From Urechis unicinctus (Eukaryota > Annelida > Polychaeta > Xenopneusta > Urechidae): a stretch of 64,000 bases of DNA. Both the position numbers and the translations under genes were made by a program. Positions 20,281 through 32,780 of this stretch are shown piece by piece. The notes under the pieces were generated by a model, which was given only the letters and a program-made list of their open reading frames with translations, did not search any database and was not told where the DNA came from. Within the stretch, counting starts at the first letter, position 1. Each line of letters opens with the position of its first letter. The stretch lies in NCBI GenBank assembly GCA_034190875.2, contig CM067348.1, positions 33,279,579 through 33,343,578 on the forward strand, written 5' to 3'.

Positions 20281-23238
20281 TCGGGTGTATAGTCAGTAAA
20301 TTTATAGTCGGAAAATGTATATTCGGTATATGTATAGTCGGTATATGTATAGTCGGAATATGAATAGTGGGTATATGTTTAGTCGTTATATATGTATAGT
20401 CGGAATCTGTATAGTCGGTATCTGTATAATCGGTATATGTACACTCGGCAAATGTATAGTCGGTGTATGTATATTGGGTATATGTATAGTGGGTATATGT
20501 ATAGTGGGTATATGTATAGCGGGTATGTGTATGGTCGGTATATGTATAGTCGGTATATATACAGTCGGTATATGTATAGTTTGTATATGTATAGTTTGTA
20601 TATGTATAGTCGGTAAATTTATAGTCGGTATCAGTATAATCAGTCAAAAATATGTATAGTCGGTAGATGTATAGTGGGTACATGTATAGTGGGTATATGT
20701 ATAGTCGATATATGTATAGTCAGCATATGCACAGTCGCTATATGTATAGTCGGTATATGTATAGTGGGAATGTGTAGAGTCGATATTTTTATAGTTGGTA
20801 AATGTATAGTCGGTGTATGTATAGTGGGTATATATAGAGTGGGTATATGTATAGTGGGTATATGTATAGTAGGTATATATATATATATGTATAGTCTGTA
20901 TATGCATAGTCGGTATATGTATAGTCAGTATTTGTATAGTCGGTATACGTATAGTGGCATCTGTATAGTCGTATATGTATAGTTGGTATATGTATTGTCG
21001 GTGTATGTATAGTGGATATATATATAGTGTGTATATGTATAGTGGGTATATGTATAGTAGGTATATATATATTCGGTATATGTATAGTCGGTATATGTAT
21101 AGATGGTATATGTATAGTCGGTATATTTATAAACGGTATATGTATAGCGGGTATATGTATAGTCGGTAAATATATAGTCGGTATATGTATATTCTGCATA
21201 TGTATAATCCGTATATGTATGGTCGGTATATGTATAGTCGGTATATATTTGGTCGGTGTATGTATAGTGGGAAGATGCATAGAGGGTATATGTATAGTCA
21301 TTATATGTATAGTCGGTATATGTATAGTTGGTATATGTATAGAGAGTATATGTATAGTCGGTAAATATATAGTCGGCATATGTACACTCGGTATAGGTAT
21401 AGCAGGTATATGCATAGTGGGTATATGTATAATCGGTATAAGTATATTCGGGGTATGTATAATGGGTATATGATTAGTGGGTATATGTATAGTGTGTAAT
21501 ATATAGTGGGTATATGTATAGTGGGTCTATATAATGGGTATATATATAGTGGGTATATGTATAGTGGGTATATGTATAGTCGGTATATGTATTGTGGGTA
21601 TGTGTATAGTCGGTATATATATAGTCGGTATATGAATAGTGATCTTACGTATAGTCGGTAAATGTATGGTCAGTATATGTATAGTGGGTACATGTATAGT
21701 GGATATATGTATAGTCTGTATATGTATAGTCGGTATATGTATGGTCGTATATGTGTAGTCGGAATATGTATAGTAGGTATATGTATGGTCGGTGTATGTA
21801 TAGTTGGTATATGTATAGTGGATATATGTATAGTCATTATATGAATAGTTGGTATATGTATAGTCGGTATATGTATAGTCAGTATATGTATAGTCGGTAT
21901 ATGTTTAGTCGATATATGCATAGTGGGTATATGTATGGTTGGTATATGTATAGTCGGTATATGTATAGTCGGGGTATTTGTAGTGGGTATATGTATAGTG
22001 GGTATATGTATAGTGGGTATATGTATAGTGGGTATTTGTATAGTCGGTATATGTATAGTGGGTATATGTATAGTCGGTATATATATAGTCGGTATATGTA
22101 TAGTTTGTATATGTATAGTCGGTACATTAATAGTCGGAATATGTACATTCGGTGTTAGTATAGTTGGTATATGTATATTCAGAATAAGTATAGTTGGTAT
22201 ATGTTTGGTCGGTATATGTATAATCGGTATATGTATAGAGGGTATATGTATAGTCGGTAAATATATAGTCGGTATATGTATAATCGGTATATGTTCACTC
22301 GGTATATGTACACTCGGTATATGTATAACCGGTGTATGTATATTGGGTATAAGTATAGTCGGTGTATGTATAGTGGGTATATATATAGTGGGTAAATGTA
22401 TAGTGGGTATATATAGTGGGTATATATATATATTCGGTATATGTATAGTCGGTATATGTATAGTGAGTATATGTAGAGTCGGTATATGAATAGTCGGTAT
22501 ATTTATAAATGGTGTATTTATAGTGGGTATATGCATAGTCGGTATATGTATAATTGGTATATGTATAGCGGGTATATGTATAGTCGGTAAATATGTAGTC
22601 GGTATATGTATATTCTGCATATGTATAATCCGTATATGTATGGTCGGTATATGTATAGTCGGTATATATATAGTCGTTGTATGTATAGTGGGAATATTTA
22701 TAGTGGGTATATGTTTAGTCATTTATATGTATAGTCGGTATCAGTATTGTCGGTACTTATATAATCGGTATATGTATAGAGGGTATGTGTATAGTCGGTA
22801 AATATATAGTCGGTATATGTACTCTCGGCATAGATATAGCAGGTATATGCATATTGGGTGTATGCATAGTCGGTATATATATAGTCGGTTTAGGTATAGT
22901 CGGTATATGTATAGTCGACATATGTATAGTGGGTATATGTATGGTCGTTATATGTATAGTGGGTATATGTATAGTCGTTATATGTGTAGTCGGTATATGT
23001 ATGGTCGGTATATGTATAGTGAATATAAGTATAGTCGGTACATGTATAGTCGGTATATGTATAGGGCGCATATGTATAGTGGGCATCTGTATTGTCGGTA
23101 TATGTAATAGTCAGTATATGTATAGTCGGTGTATGTATGGTCGGTGTATGTAAAGTTGGAATATGTTTAGTCGGTATATATATGGTCGGTGTATGTATAG
23201 TGGGTATATGTATAGTGGGTATACGTTTAGTGGGTATT
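20281..23238. repeat. 16-bp minisatellite, ~2.95 kb
   Basis: About 180 tandem copies of GTATATGTATAGTCGG with frequent variants (GTGGG for GTCGG, TATA for TATG, ATTC, AGCG). The last variable bases switch mainly between TCGG and TGGG. The period of 16 makes all three frames cycle, which yields the long IPTIHIP- and YSRYM-type frames. These are artefacts. The array ends abruptly at unique DNA. Confidence 0.95.
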
Positions 23239-24344
23239 ATGTAACTAAAGCGGAAGAATACACATCGATAGCGAGGTAAATTCAGAGCGCGTTACGATTT
23301 ACAGCTAACATTCGTGTTGTATATTATTTGAGGGAGGCACCGTTATCGATGGAACTACATAACTGAATAAAACAGATTTCCACAGTAGATCATGAATATT
23401 TCCAATCAAATAATAATGTTAAAAACTTATCAATATAATTTCCATCATGTAAACTTTGCGGCACAAATTAGAAAATGTTATTACTTACGTCTTCGTTAAT
23501 CGTAGTAAAATAAGGAGATGATCCCTGATTGCCTTATATGGGGCTGAACAGTCTATTTAAATATGTAGTTAAAGCGTTTCTGGTTGTCCACACTTTTACG
23601 TAATCATAACGTAGAAACACTACGTAATCACTACCAAACAACTACGTAATAACAACGTATATATTACGTTAATTGTTTGCTGGGATGTCACTTCATAAGT
23701 ACGAGGTTTCAAATTTCTAAAACAGATTATCTTATATAAGAACACCACCAGGAACGACTACATTCGACCTGCGGTTTGGTCATTCTTTTATCTGTATACG
23801 ATCTACTATCAGACTATGGCACCAGTTCAAAAGGAAGTACACCATACTTCGATTGAAGTACGAACGCATCGATACGCCATTGTTTCAGAGAAATCATTCA
23901 ACAGGAGTGTTATGTTATTAGCGATAGCTTATTAATATGCCATAGAATTTTGAATAGCATATAATGTATAATAAGATGATATACATGTAAATGAGAAAAC
24001 ATAGACCTTACCTCTGCCATGTTGATGTGTGTACAACAATTTAACAATGAACGTCTAAAAACTTGCAGTCGCTGTCGAATAATGGAAGTAAAAACTCTTC
24101 TAGTGAACGCCCGATATCGCTCATAACAACAGATTTTATCCCAAATGTAGGCCATAATATGTTGGCATAATTAAATCGTTCAAAGCCAATCACTTACAGA
24201 AAATAATGTCATAAAATGCAAAACAGCAGAGGGCGGGGGCACGACAGTTATGTGTACTTCACTCGATGTGCGCCGTACTGGGAACGAAGTACGTACATTG
24301 TTTGAGGTACGTACTTCCTTCTGCGGTCAGTGCGCGACCTGATT
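23239..24344. other. Gene-free spacer with TACGTAAT cluster
   Basis: Between 23598 and 23668 the palindrome TACGTAAT and its half-sites (AACGTAG, AACGTAT, TTACGTTAAT) recur seven times. An inverted repeat GAAGTACGTAC/GTACGTACTTC sits at 24284-24313. No gene recognised. Confidence 0.4.
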
Positions 24345-24481
24345 AGGCGCTGGTGTTATAAGACCTATTGTGCTTTTATGTTTTATGCCCTTTTGTGGTC
24401 TGGTGCAATATGCCCTCCTGTGATCTGGAGTTATATGCGCAATTGTGCTCTGGTGATGCACTATTGTGCATTTGTGCAGCG
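24345..24481. repeat. ~24-bp decayed tandem repeat
   Basis: Four to five copies of a unit like TTATGCCCTTTTGTGGTCTGG; the copies differ by many substitutions. Confidence 0.6.
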
Positions 24482-24733
24482 TGTTCTTGTGACCAAACAG
24501 TTACTTAAATATTGATCCATAATTGCTTTATATCATTGACTGACGACCGAGATGTTGGAATTAGGCAGTATTATGGAACATGCATTGTCACACAATTGCA
24601 CACTATCTAACCGGACAAACGATTATTAGTTCTTTACTGTGGCCCAGAGAATCTTCAGGTACATTGTATTTAACCGTTATGAGATGATAAGCTTAATAAG
24701 AGGACCGTTATGATCTGTGAATTCGAGTTTGTG

Positions 24734-25009
24734 TTAACAAATGAATAGAAATTGATCAACTTTAGAATTGATACGGCGTAAGTTAAAGTCAATAGAACAA
24801 ATAAATTCGAGTAGCTCTTCCTTATAAGGCCCCACCGAGTCTAAAACGAAGAGGGAGACTCGCTTATTAACGTTCCTTAGTCTATTAATTCCATCGTTTC
24901 CAAATCCGAAACCCCGACATTCATTTATTATAACCTCGGCACCCTTTTTGATAAAAATGACATGCGTTTTTTTTGCTCCATTTAATAGAACAACTCTTTT
25001 GGAACCCAT
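24734..25009 (-). CDS. Hypothetical small protein or first exon
   Basis: A 91-codon uninterrupted frame starting at an ATG. The product is mixed basic and hydrophobic (MGSKRVVLLNGAKKTHVIF, then a GFGFGND stretch and a C-terminal Leu/Phe-rich part). It has normal amino-acid composition for AT-rich DNA, no repeats and no transmembrane helix. I do not recognise a family. It could be chance, a single-exon gene or a first coding exon. Confidence 0.25.
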   Translation of the reverse strand: MGSKRVVLLNGAKKTHVIFIKKGAEVIINECRGFGFGNDGINRLRNVNKRVSLFVLDSVGPYKEELLEFICSIDFNLRRINSKVDQFLFIC

Positions 25010-25869
25010 TTAAACCATTTTGCTGACTAGTTCAACGCTATATCGTCGATTACACCGTATCGAAATCTGTCGGCCACACCCATGTTTACAAACATGAGCA
25101 CATGTCGAGGAAAACGCATGACGCATGCGTATTGATGACCCGGGATGCTAACTCAATAAACCCTCTAGCTCTTCAAACATGGTTCAGCATGCTCTCACTC
25201 AGCCATTTGTGCTTCACATAGGGTTTGCTATCAAGTTATTGAGTGTTTTGCTTGCTTGTAAATCAACACGCTGTAGATTATCATTATATAAGTTTTATAT
25301 TTATGATCAACAACACGAGCATTACAGAAATCTGGGACCATAATTTGTGCATAATTCGTTGTTGACAAAACATAGTCGTGACGTCACGCGCAGCGCAGAT
25401 TCGATAGAAGGTGGAAACGCATGCAACCGAAATGGTGAGTGTTTTGATTCCTACATTTCTCTTCTTTCTTCTTCTTTGATTGGAGTTTTCGAATGTTGCA
25501 TTATTTAAAAAAGAACCCGCCTCAATAAAGTGAACACTATCAGTACAATAGATTACCGTAAATTTAACAACAGATAGCCTGCGAACGAACCCTGAGGTAG
25601 CAGCCTTAGACTTAGTATATTTATACTGAGGCTGCGCATGTTCAAGCGTAATAAAAACGATATTCTTGACTAGTCTTTCACGTCACGTTTTTGGAGTGTA
25701 AAGCCGTGACTCTTGTTCGAAGTTTGATTATTTCTTATGCAATTATCGGTGCTTTTTCATAGCAAACTATTGGAGTATTCCTGAATGAACTCATAAATTG
25801 TATTATAAATCAAGGGACTGGGGTCTCCCTCATGACGTCTACTTTTTATCTGGTTATAGTGAACTGAAA

Positions 25870-25958
25870 CAGGGATTTGAATTGGCTGGCGGGTCGCTAT
25901 CTTCTATGCATACATAAACCCTACAGAGAAAGATAGCGGCCAGCCAATGCAAATCCCT
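25870..25958. repeat. Perfect-type hairpin (inverted repeat)
   Basis: The left arm (25870-25902) and right arm (25930-25958) are inverted copies: CAGGGATTTGAATTGGCTGG pairs with the reverse complement of CCAGCCAATGCAAATCCCTG, and GCTATCTT pairs with AAGATAGC. The loop is about 27 nt. Size suits a small MITE or a hairpin RNA. Confidence 0.75.
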
Positions 25959-26132
25959 GTGTACTGAAACGTCAATGCTAGGAGTTTGGGGTGGTATGTA
26001 TCATCGTATGGGTTTGGCTGACTTTTGCAGGCTTTTGGCTCAAACACTGTAACATTATTGATTGAATTATTCTTGTCATGTTCATTCATTGATTAAATTG
26101 AACCAACCCACTTTCAAATTTAAAGGAAATCA

Positions 26133-27234
26133 AAATGCCAAGGAGGGGATCACATACAAGAAGAGGCAGTGGAAGGGGTCATGGTACAGATTCTGACAAC
26201 ATGTGTGGAATTGAGGTTGATTCCTTTATTATTTGATTCTTATCAAGGGTATTTTATTGAACTCAATACACCCATTATGACTGGGAAGGATGTGTTTAAT
26301 GGTTTGAAATTGTTCACCATGACACAGGTGTCCAAGTTGGTGGAGGTTGCAGACAAGCCTGAAGAGGTGGCAGAGGAGCCCCACCTTCTTCAAACAAGGT
26401 ACTTTTGGGCTTGCCTTACCTAATTGAATCACTTTGTCAGTAAATAGGTCCAATGTTGAACTATCAAACCATAAATTTCCATTGGTTCTCATTTGTTTGT
26501 AGACCTCGACAGGCCGAAAGCGAGTCAATCTTGTTTGCAGTGGCTACCTTTGCAACACACCAATAACTAACCAGACCCTACAGCAGAGTAGAGTGACTGC
26601 TAAATCTTTAGAGCTGTCACAGAAGGAGAAAATGAAGGTATTGTACAACTCAGCATTTAGCACTCTTCAGCTGCTCCAAAAACCTTCTTGCAATTTTGGT
26701 CACAGAGAGAGATTTGTATTGGAGATATTCAATCCATCAAAAAGAAGACTTTTGATTACTCATATTTTCACAATTTAGTGCGGTGGCTGGATTTGGATGG
26801 GGTGGGTCAGTTGCTGGTTAGAAAGACAGCCACAGTTTGCGCTTACAATCACCCGACAACCCACACCGCCGAAAGAAGGATTCCACCCTCCATCAACTAC
26901 CACTTCCCCAGACTGTTGCATCTGCCTTCAATGTAGGGAAATGCCTCCCCCTGTGGAGCGGCAATGGTGCACTAACAGCCCAGACTTTTGCACATATGCA
27001 CTACCTCAGATGGAAGGAGTTGTGCTTGACCCGATGGTCATTGAGGTTATTAACAGGTACCGGGTGGACTTGCTATGGGATGCGGTTGTCGAGGACAAAA
27101 AAAAAAGATGCTTAGACATGGCGCCTATCAGCAATTGGTTCAGTGGATTCATGTATTTTTGGAGGAGTGCAACAGGAGGGTAACTCCGGTTGTGTAAGGA
27201 AGATCAGAGACCTCTTCCGTAACAAGTATTGACA
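26133..27234 (+). CDS. Second P2X7-tail-like domain protein (spliced, frameshifted)
   Basis: An ATG at 26133 opens a basic N-terminus (MPRRGSHTRRGSGRG). A later exon (about 26509-26635) is open for about 42 codons and ends AAAATGAAG before GTATTG. The last exon (about 26780-27234) encodes CCICLQCREMPPPVERQWC, then VVLDPMVIEVINRYRVDLLW and, after frame changes, a segment with HVFLEECNRRVTPVV and IRDLFRNKY. The cysteine pattern, the 'MP..E' motif and the arginine/valine ending match the P2X7 C-terminal zinc domain. Frame changes lie at a ten-A run (about 27098-27107) and near 27200, so these may be sequence errors. Middle exons are uncertain. Role unknown; no channel part is present. Confidence 0.5.
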
Positions 27235-27734
27235 GTATACAGGCTTAATACAAAATAGGTTTTGGTAATATACTAAGCCTAAATGTTTTAATTTTTAATT
27301 TTAATCCGGAAATATCACATTGTTCTGATTGGTATTTTTGTGGTAGATTATAAATTGCTTAGTCTTACAAAACATGTGGTATTATTTGTTCTGAACATTT
27401 TTGCTTCAACAATCTGATAACTTATTGTCTATATGTTTTATGGAATGAGCATTCATATATTAGTAAATTTTTTCGTCTCTCAAACACAGAAGAAAAGAAT
27501 TATGCACACATTATTTTGTCAATTAGTCATGACACTTATCTTCAGATTTGACTTTTTATGTTCATAATTCTAGCGCTGATAAAAAAAGAAGTGACATTAA
27601 AATGAGTTCATGTATTATTTATTTGCCAATTACACGAGTTCTTCTATTACAGTTTGGATTTACAGACAAAAGAATGTGACTAATAAAATATTTGTACATT
27701 TCAACAAAAACAAATTTCCAAATCATATTTTTAA

Positions 27735-28740
27735 TCAAAATGAGACTCCTGCAACTGTTTCTTGGGTAGATGGCCTGGCACAGGAGCAATGTTCAAACTG
27801 ATTTTGCGGGGTCATCAGCAGAGCATTGTGGGTGTTGTTGTGATTGCTGTCGCATTGCTTGGGCCTAAAGATTTCTGTCATCATATCTGGTATATGGGCA
27901 CAAGTCTTGGCCTCTAAACCGATGACCACGTCTTTGACTGCTTGTTGAAGTGATTGCTGTACCTGTAACACAACAAATGGCATTATATGGCCAAATAGCT
28001 AGAACACATTACATGTGCAGCATCAGTATTTTGTTTTCTGATAGGACATTTAGTCAGTGTGTAGTTGAGTGGTCATGAGAGACTTACATTGGCTGACCAA
28101 CCCTACTTGAGTGCATATGCCTGTTGTGGTCCATTGTCACAACTTGACTGCAGGCAAGGTTAGACGAAAACTTGATCACCAGCCATTGAATTAGGGTCAA
28201 GAGGATGCAATAATTTCTCTACCTGAAATTTACAAATTAAGTAAGGTATGTTTGCAACAACAATTTACAAATCTAAATGGTGCAGTGGACTCACAATAGG
28301 CCCTTAGATTTTATTTAATCGGTGTCATTTACACAAGTCGATTCAATACAGACCGATTCGATAGCAGGGTATTCATAATACAACGAGATTACTAGCTCCG
28401 GTCATAACGGTAACATGAATTTATACGCAGACGTCTTGTAGGGCTACGAGATTACTTACATGTCCAGCAAAACTTTGCAGCTTCTTCGTTGGTCACACTC
28501 CTCACTTCCCTGAATGCCTGTCTTAAGACACCCTCGTGTTAGACCGCAGCTGGTCTAGCTCCCGCTTCCTTCTCTTAGTTGTTGAATCTATAAACAGCTT
28601 CTTTCTCCCTCCACCTTTTCTTCGTTTCTTGGTTTGATCGTCCTTTATCGCAATGAAAATAGCGCAAACTAAACACCCGCCGGCGGCAATCGGCACAGAG
28701 TGATGACGTTTCTGCGCTTCCGGAATTAATAATACATGAG
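27735..28740 (-). CDS. Hypothetical spliced gene with a lysine/arginine-rich segment
   Basis: On the minus strand a very basic segment (KKRRKGGGRKKLFIDSTTK, then RRKRELDQLR) at about 28535-28650 is followed by a frame with REVRSVTNEEAAKFCWT ending at a TGTAAGT donor near 28460. A candidate last exon (27735-27963, acceptor ACAG) encodes 75 open codons and a stop. The GRKK-F-S-KRRR pattern is reminiscent of short N-terminal segments in transposon-associated proteins of invertebrates; I recognise the style, not a named family. The exon chain is inferred, with a frame break between the basic part and the next block. Confidence 0.35.
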
Positions 28741-29097
28741 CTTCCAAATATGGTCTATTCTTGGCTGGAAGTGAAAAATAAGGAATTGAAGGTTTATTCA
28801 CGATCAACAAGAAATATATACGGCCATTCCAACTTTGGAATCCGGATATCAGCACCATTTAGGGTACTCTTGCAGTTAGCAACTTTTTTTTTCGATTCGA
28901 TTTTTTTGAAAAAATGCACCTTTAAACGATCGAACGTTAGTCGAGATTGTGCGTTACGTTGTGCGGGCCAAGATTTAAATACCTCGTCAATATGGAAGCG
29001 AATCAAAATTCATATTTGCATGTAACGTGCAAGGTGAATCAATGTATATTCCAATATCGTTATGTCTTTGGGATTCAAGTCAGCAGGTAACCACTGA

Positions 29098-29345
29098 TGT
29101 GCGGTGTGTTGCACCCACAAGAGTTCATCTGCGGAATGTAAGTTTTATTCCTTTCCCAGCAACCCACACTGGAGAAAGACTTGGAAGATAGCTGTCACTA
29201 GGCTTGCTGCAGATGAGCATGACAGAGAAATTTGTCACCTAGAAAACATCACAGGCTGTGCTCTTCCCACTTCTCACAAGCTCTTAGCTCCAAAAGAACA
29301 GTCGGTTGGAATCATGTCAAGCCAGACTTGTTTTAAACTTTTTTT
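29098..29345 (+). CDS. THAP-type zinc finger (fragment, frameshifted)
   Basis: The frame reads CAVCCTHKSSSAECKFYSFP then NPHWRKTWKIAVTR, which fits the N-terminal half of a THAP DNA-binding domain (C-x2-4-C, 'F-xx-FP', basic helix with conserved W). The expected C-x2-H half appears in the next frame as RLCSSHF, 45 codons later. The break lies between about 29222 and 29240. THAP domains bind DNA and occur in P-element-like transposases and in host regulators. No effector domain follows; the frame ends soon after KPDLF. Confidence 0.5.
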
Positions 29346-29657
29346 ATTTCCTAAGATGTGTTTATATCCATATTAGCTGTCAGTTGGCATTACATGATTT
29401 TTTTTGGGTGTACAGGGTGTACCATTCCTTCCTTTTCAATTATTCTTTAAAATATATCTATATTCATTTTGTTGTTATCATTATTTCATGCATGTCTTGC
29501 TATATTTTGCAAATAATTTTTTGACATGCCCAGCTGTAGTTTGTGTATTACATTAATGCCATAAATTATTTAATTTATACAATATAATAACTTCAAAGTG
29601 CCATTTAAAGTGCTTTGTAACCAACATCAAATAAGCTGAAAAAATGTGATAGGTAAT

Positions 29658-31160
29658 TCAGTAGCATATGTCACATGCCCTCACACACTTTGGACAATAC
29701 CACACTAGCAACTCCTTGCCCTCCTCCAATTCAATGCTTTTGAAATTTGAGCACCTCCAGTGATACAACACACCACATCCACAGTTGCATTCGCACATAA
29801 CACTAGCTTCCTGATTATCCTGAATGATACTTGCATCTTGAATGAGTCCTTTACACTTGTTATTCCCACAAGCATAATGTTTGAGGAAGCCCACTTAGGG
29901 TTATTGGATTGTCCTAGAGTCAGCTGATCAATGGTGCACTGATCAGACTCCGTGATGTTCATTGTCTCATACAACTCTTGCACCAACTCTTCGGTGACTG
30001 CACGATGCTGGTGGCTGCTCATGAAATGTTTGATACACGAAGTGACTGTTGGTGGATCGGGTTGACTGGTGACAACACTTTCCTCAGCAGCTGGTACCAA
30101 CAAAGGATCTTGGTCAGATATGCCAAGGGGCAAGGTGGGAAAGACAACTGTACTTGGCTGTAAGACAGGTGAGGATCAGCAATGGTAAGGAAGGGTGCGT
30201 CAGAATGAGCCTACGATAGCAATCCGGATTAACCCTTCGCTTGTGTGGTGCTACAGGATTGTACTCTGCTAAGCGCTTGGTTGGGCGTTTGGATTCTGTT
30301 TGGCCAGGAGCATGATTTCGGTAATTCAGCTCATTCAGTGGCACAGGATCCACCTGTAATATACATGAAAAGGATGTCAACAAGTCGATATTCTGCTAAA
30401 CTGTCAGTGCCTTTTATAGCGCATCAAATTCTTGCTGTTGAATTCATCTACATCACCGGATTGAGTGTGAGTGATTGTGTCATGAGCACGAAGAAGGTAG
30501 TCTGTAACATCTGAGAGTGAAATACATAAAGATTTCCTGATATCCTTGGTCCACCCTTGAGTGGTGCTCCTCACAGATGAATGAATAGTCTGGAATGAGC
30601 CTGGACTGGTGCTAAAGCCCAATGCCCTGCAGAGAACTGAGACATTGTGTTGTCTTTTCCCTTGAGGACACTGATTATGCTGCTTCAGTGCAATGTTGAG
30701 CTGATTGGCATTGAGCCGTCGTACATCTTTGGCTATCTGAAATATATAAAAGAAATAAATATAAAAACTGCAAGCAACTATAGTCAATACAGTAAATATC
30801 ACATACGATACATAATTACATTACAAAACAATACACGGTAATCATTCATGTATCTGGCTGTATATAATTTATACTTAGTTATGCATTTTCCACAATATTG
30901 CTTACTAAATGTAATTTGCCAGTGGCGTTAGAGACAATTGATTTTGTCTACTATATTTCACAATGTCCAACACAATGCAAAGATTGAAAGGAAAAGTTAA
31001 CCTCGAGAGCGGGTAGAGATACCACAACAGGCACAGGTTTGGGTATGGCAGGCATTTCTTTTCCAAGCTTTTCACCACAATATATGGTAAATCGCCACAA
31101 CATTAATCCGTCCTGATGTTCTATAAACAATAATAAACAACCACGCGCACATAAATCCAC
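29658..31160 (-). CDS. SAP-like and PHD-finger protein, spliced
   Basis: Read on the minus strand. First exon (about 31160-30995): starts MDLCARG and ends LPALE before GTTAAC. Second exon (from 30736, acceptor TTTCAG): contains DVRRLNANQLNIALKQH and KRQHNVSVLCRALG, the helix-turn-helix pattern of a SAP motif. Third (from about 30354, acceptor TTACAG): a basic linker (KRPTKRLAEYNP, HKRRVNPD). Last (about 30133-29658): a cysteine/histidine module with CNCGCGVLYHWRC and LVWYCPKC, the ending of a PHD finger. A single frame change is needed near 29895. SAP motifs bind DNA and PHD fingers read chromatin, so a nuclear role is likely. Exon borders are inferred from splice signals. Confidence 0.5.
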
Positions 31161-32780
31161 AGATTCTGTCCAGTTCGTGTTATTATTTCACTTTTTCTAA
31201 CGTGTGTAATCCAACGATTTCCATAACAACACAGCCAAGTGAAGACGAAGCAGAAACCGGAAATCAACAGAAGTTAGTTCCAAAAAGCTCACCAGGGCGG
31301 CACGCGCGACTACGCGAACAACCGAATAGCTAAAGCTCATGAGGCATTTGTTCTTCGTTGAGGAACTTTCACGTAATCAAGTGACAATGCTGGTTTTTAA
31401 CTACCCAACAAATCTAAATGATACTGAATAAAGACAGAATTCGCGCCTCTATTATGTGTGTCATTTGTCCTTCAACATTACGCGGACAAAGTTTCCCCCC
31501 ACAGACAACACTGGTAATATCTATCTCTCTTCGGTTCTGTCTGCAACTATACAGCGACCTGATTACTCTATGCCAGACTGTCAATGCCTTTACCACTCGC
31601 AAATTTATCTGTCACTCATTTAAACCTGTGAATAAATGTCTTCCAATATAATGTAGCACTCGACCTTTTGAACCTACTTTCTGGGTTTACTAAAACCAAC
31701 ATACACGTGACGAACATTATGAGGCACATGCCAAAAACTAAAGATCATGCTTGACAGAGCATTATGTGCGCAAATACCTCGACTTTGTGAAAATGGGCGG
31801 CGGCCAATACTTCAATTTCGCTCTATTTAATCCACCCAAACAGGTAAATATAATTACTTATAACAAAATGCTTTGTTGCATATATCTCAGGTTTGGTCTT
31901 ATCATTCTGCGGTTCAAGAAATTTTAAGACAACCACATTCATTTCCCATTTGATTATTGCTCAAAATGAGAAAATGCATTAACACAATGATTAGAATGTT
32001 AAACTAAGGTAAGTCATATCGCCTAGTGGATAAAGCACCAATAAGAGGTGTAGCCTAGTAAAAGAAATGTCTGTTGTATGATCGTACTTGAAAAAGCAAT
32101 TTATTTTCTGGACAACTACAAACATACATTACTGTAAAAAATATATTGGTTTATCGGTCAGTGTTATTTATATCTTCATTTTTGATATTAACAAACGACA
32201 TGGCTATGCAAATAAGCTGTTACTTTCTTCGAACATATAGGCATAGCCGCCATTCCGTCACATATCTAGCAATATTTTACATGCAGATAATACATCTAAA
32301 CCACACAATATTTACGGAAAATAAATTGGTCAATAAGTGTATAAGCATATGTTTGCCAATGTAGAAGACTGCAAAAAGATTGTACTCGCGCTGCTCGCCA
32401 GCATTCCCTCAGGTACAAAAAGCCACTAAGATAACATACACTATCATCACGCCAGCACCTTTGCACGCCGTATCTATCCTGTTAACAACCGTTTTTCACC
32501 ACGTTAGTCACTCGAAATGCGTACACGACGACCAGATGAATGATCAGAGCTTTGTTTCGCATTCTCAACAGTAAAATGAGCAAATAATTAGCTAAAAATT
32601 GCCGTCACATCTCGAAAAACATTTCAAATATCAGTGCAAGTTTAGCAACGTTCTTATATCTCTGCAAATCACCAATGTAACCAACCGATCTTCTATTTTC
32701 AATATTTCATTTACTTCATCTTCCTATTTCTATCAACGTCAACAATCGCTTGCGCTACTGCGCATCATGATGTCGTCTGC
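31161..32780. other. Gene-free spacer
   Basis: Contains the upstream region of the minus-strand SAP/PHD gene and the 3' flank of the CD225 gene. Open frames of 60-77 codons are without motifs. Confidence 0.4.

Noticed and set aside
20123-23153. IPTIHIP/YSRYM repeat proteins, and the idea of a CRISPR-like array
   Set aside because: The unit is contiguous 16-bp minisatellite with no unique spacers; the frames cycle with the period.
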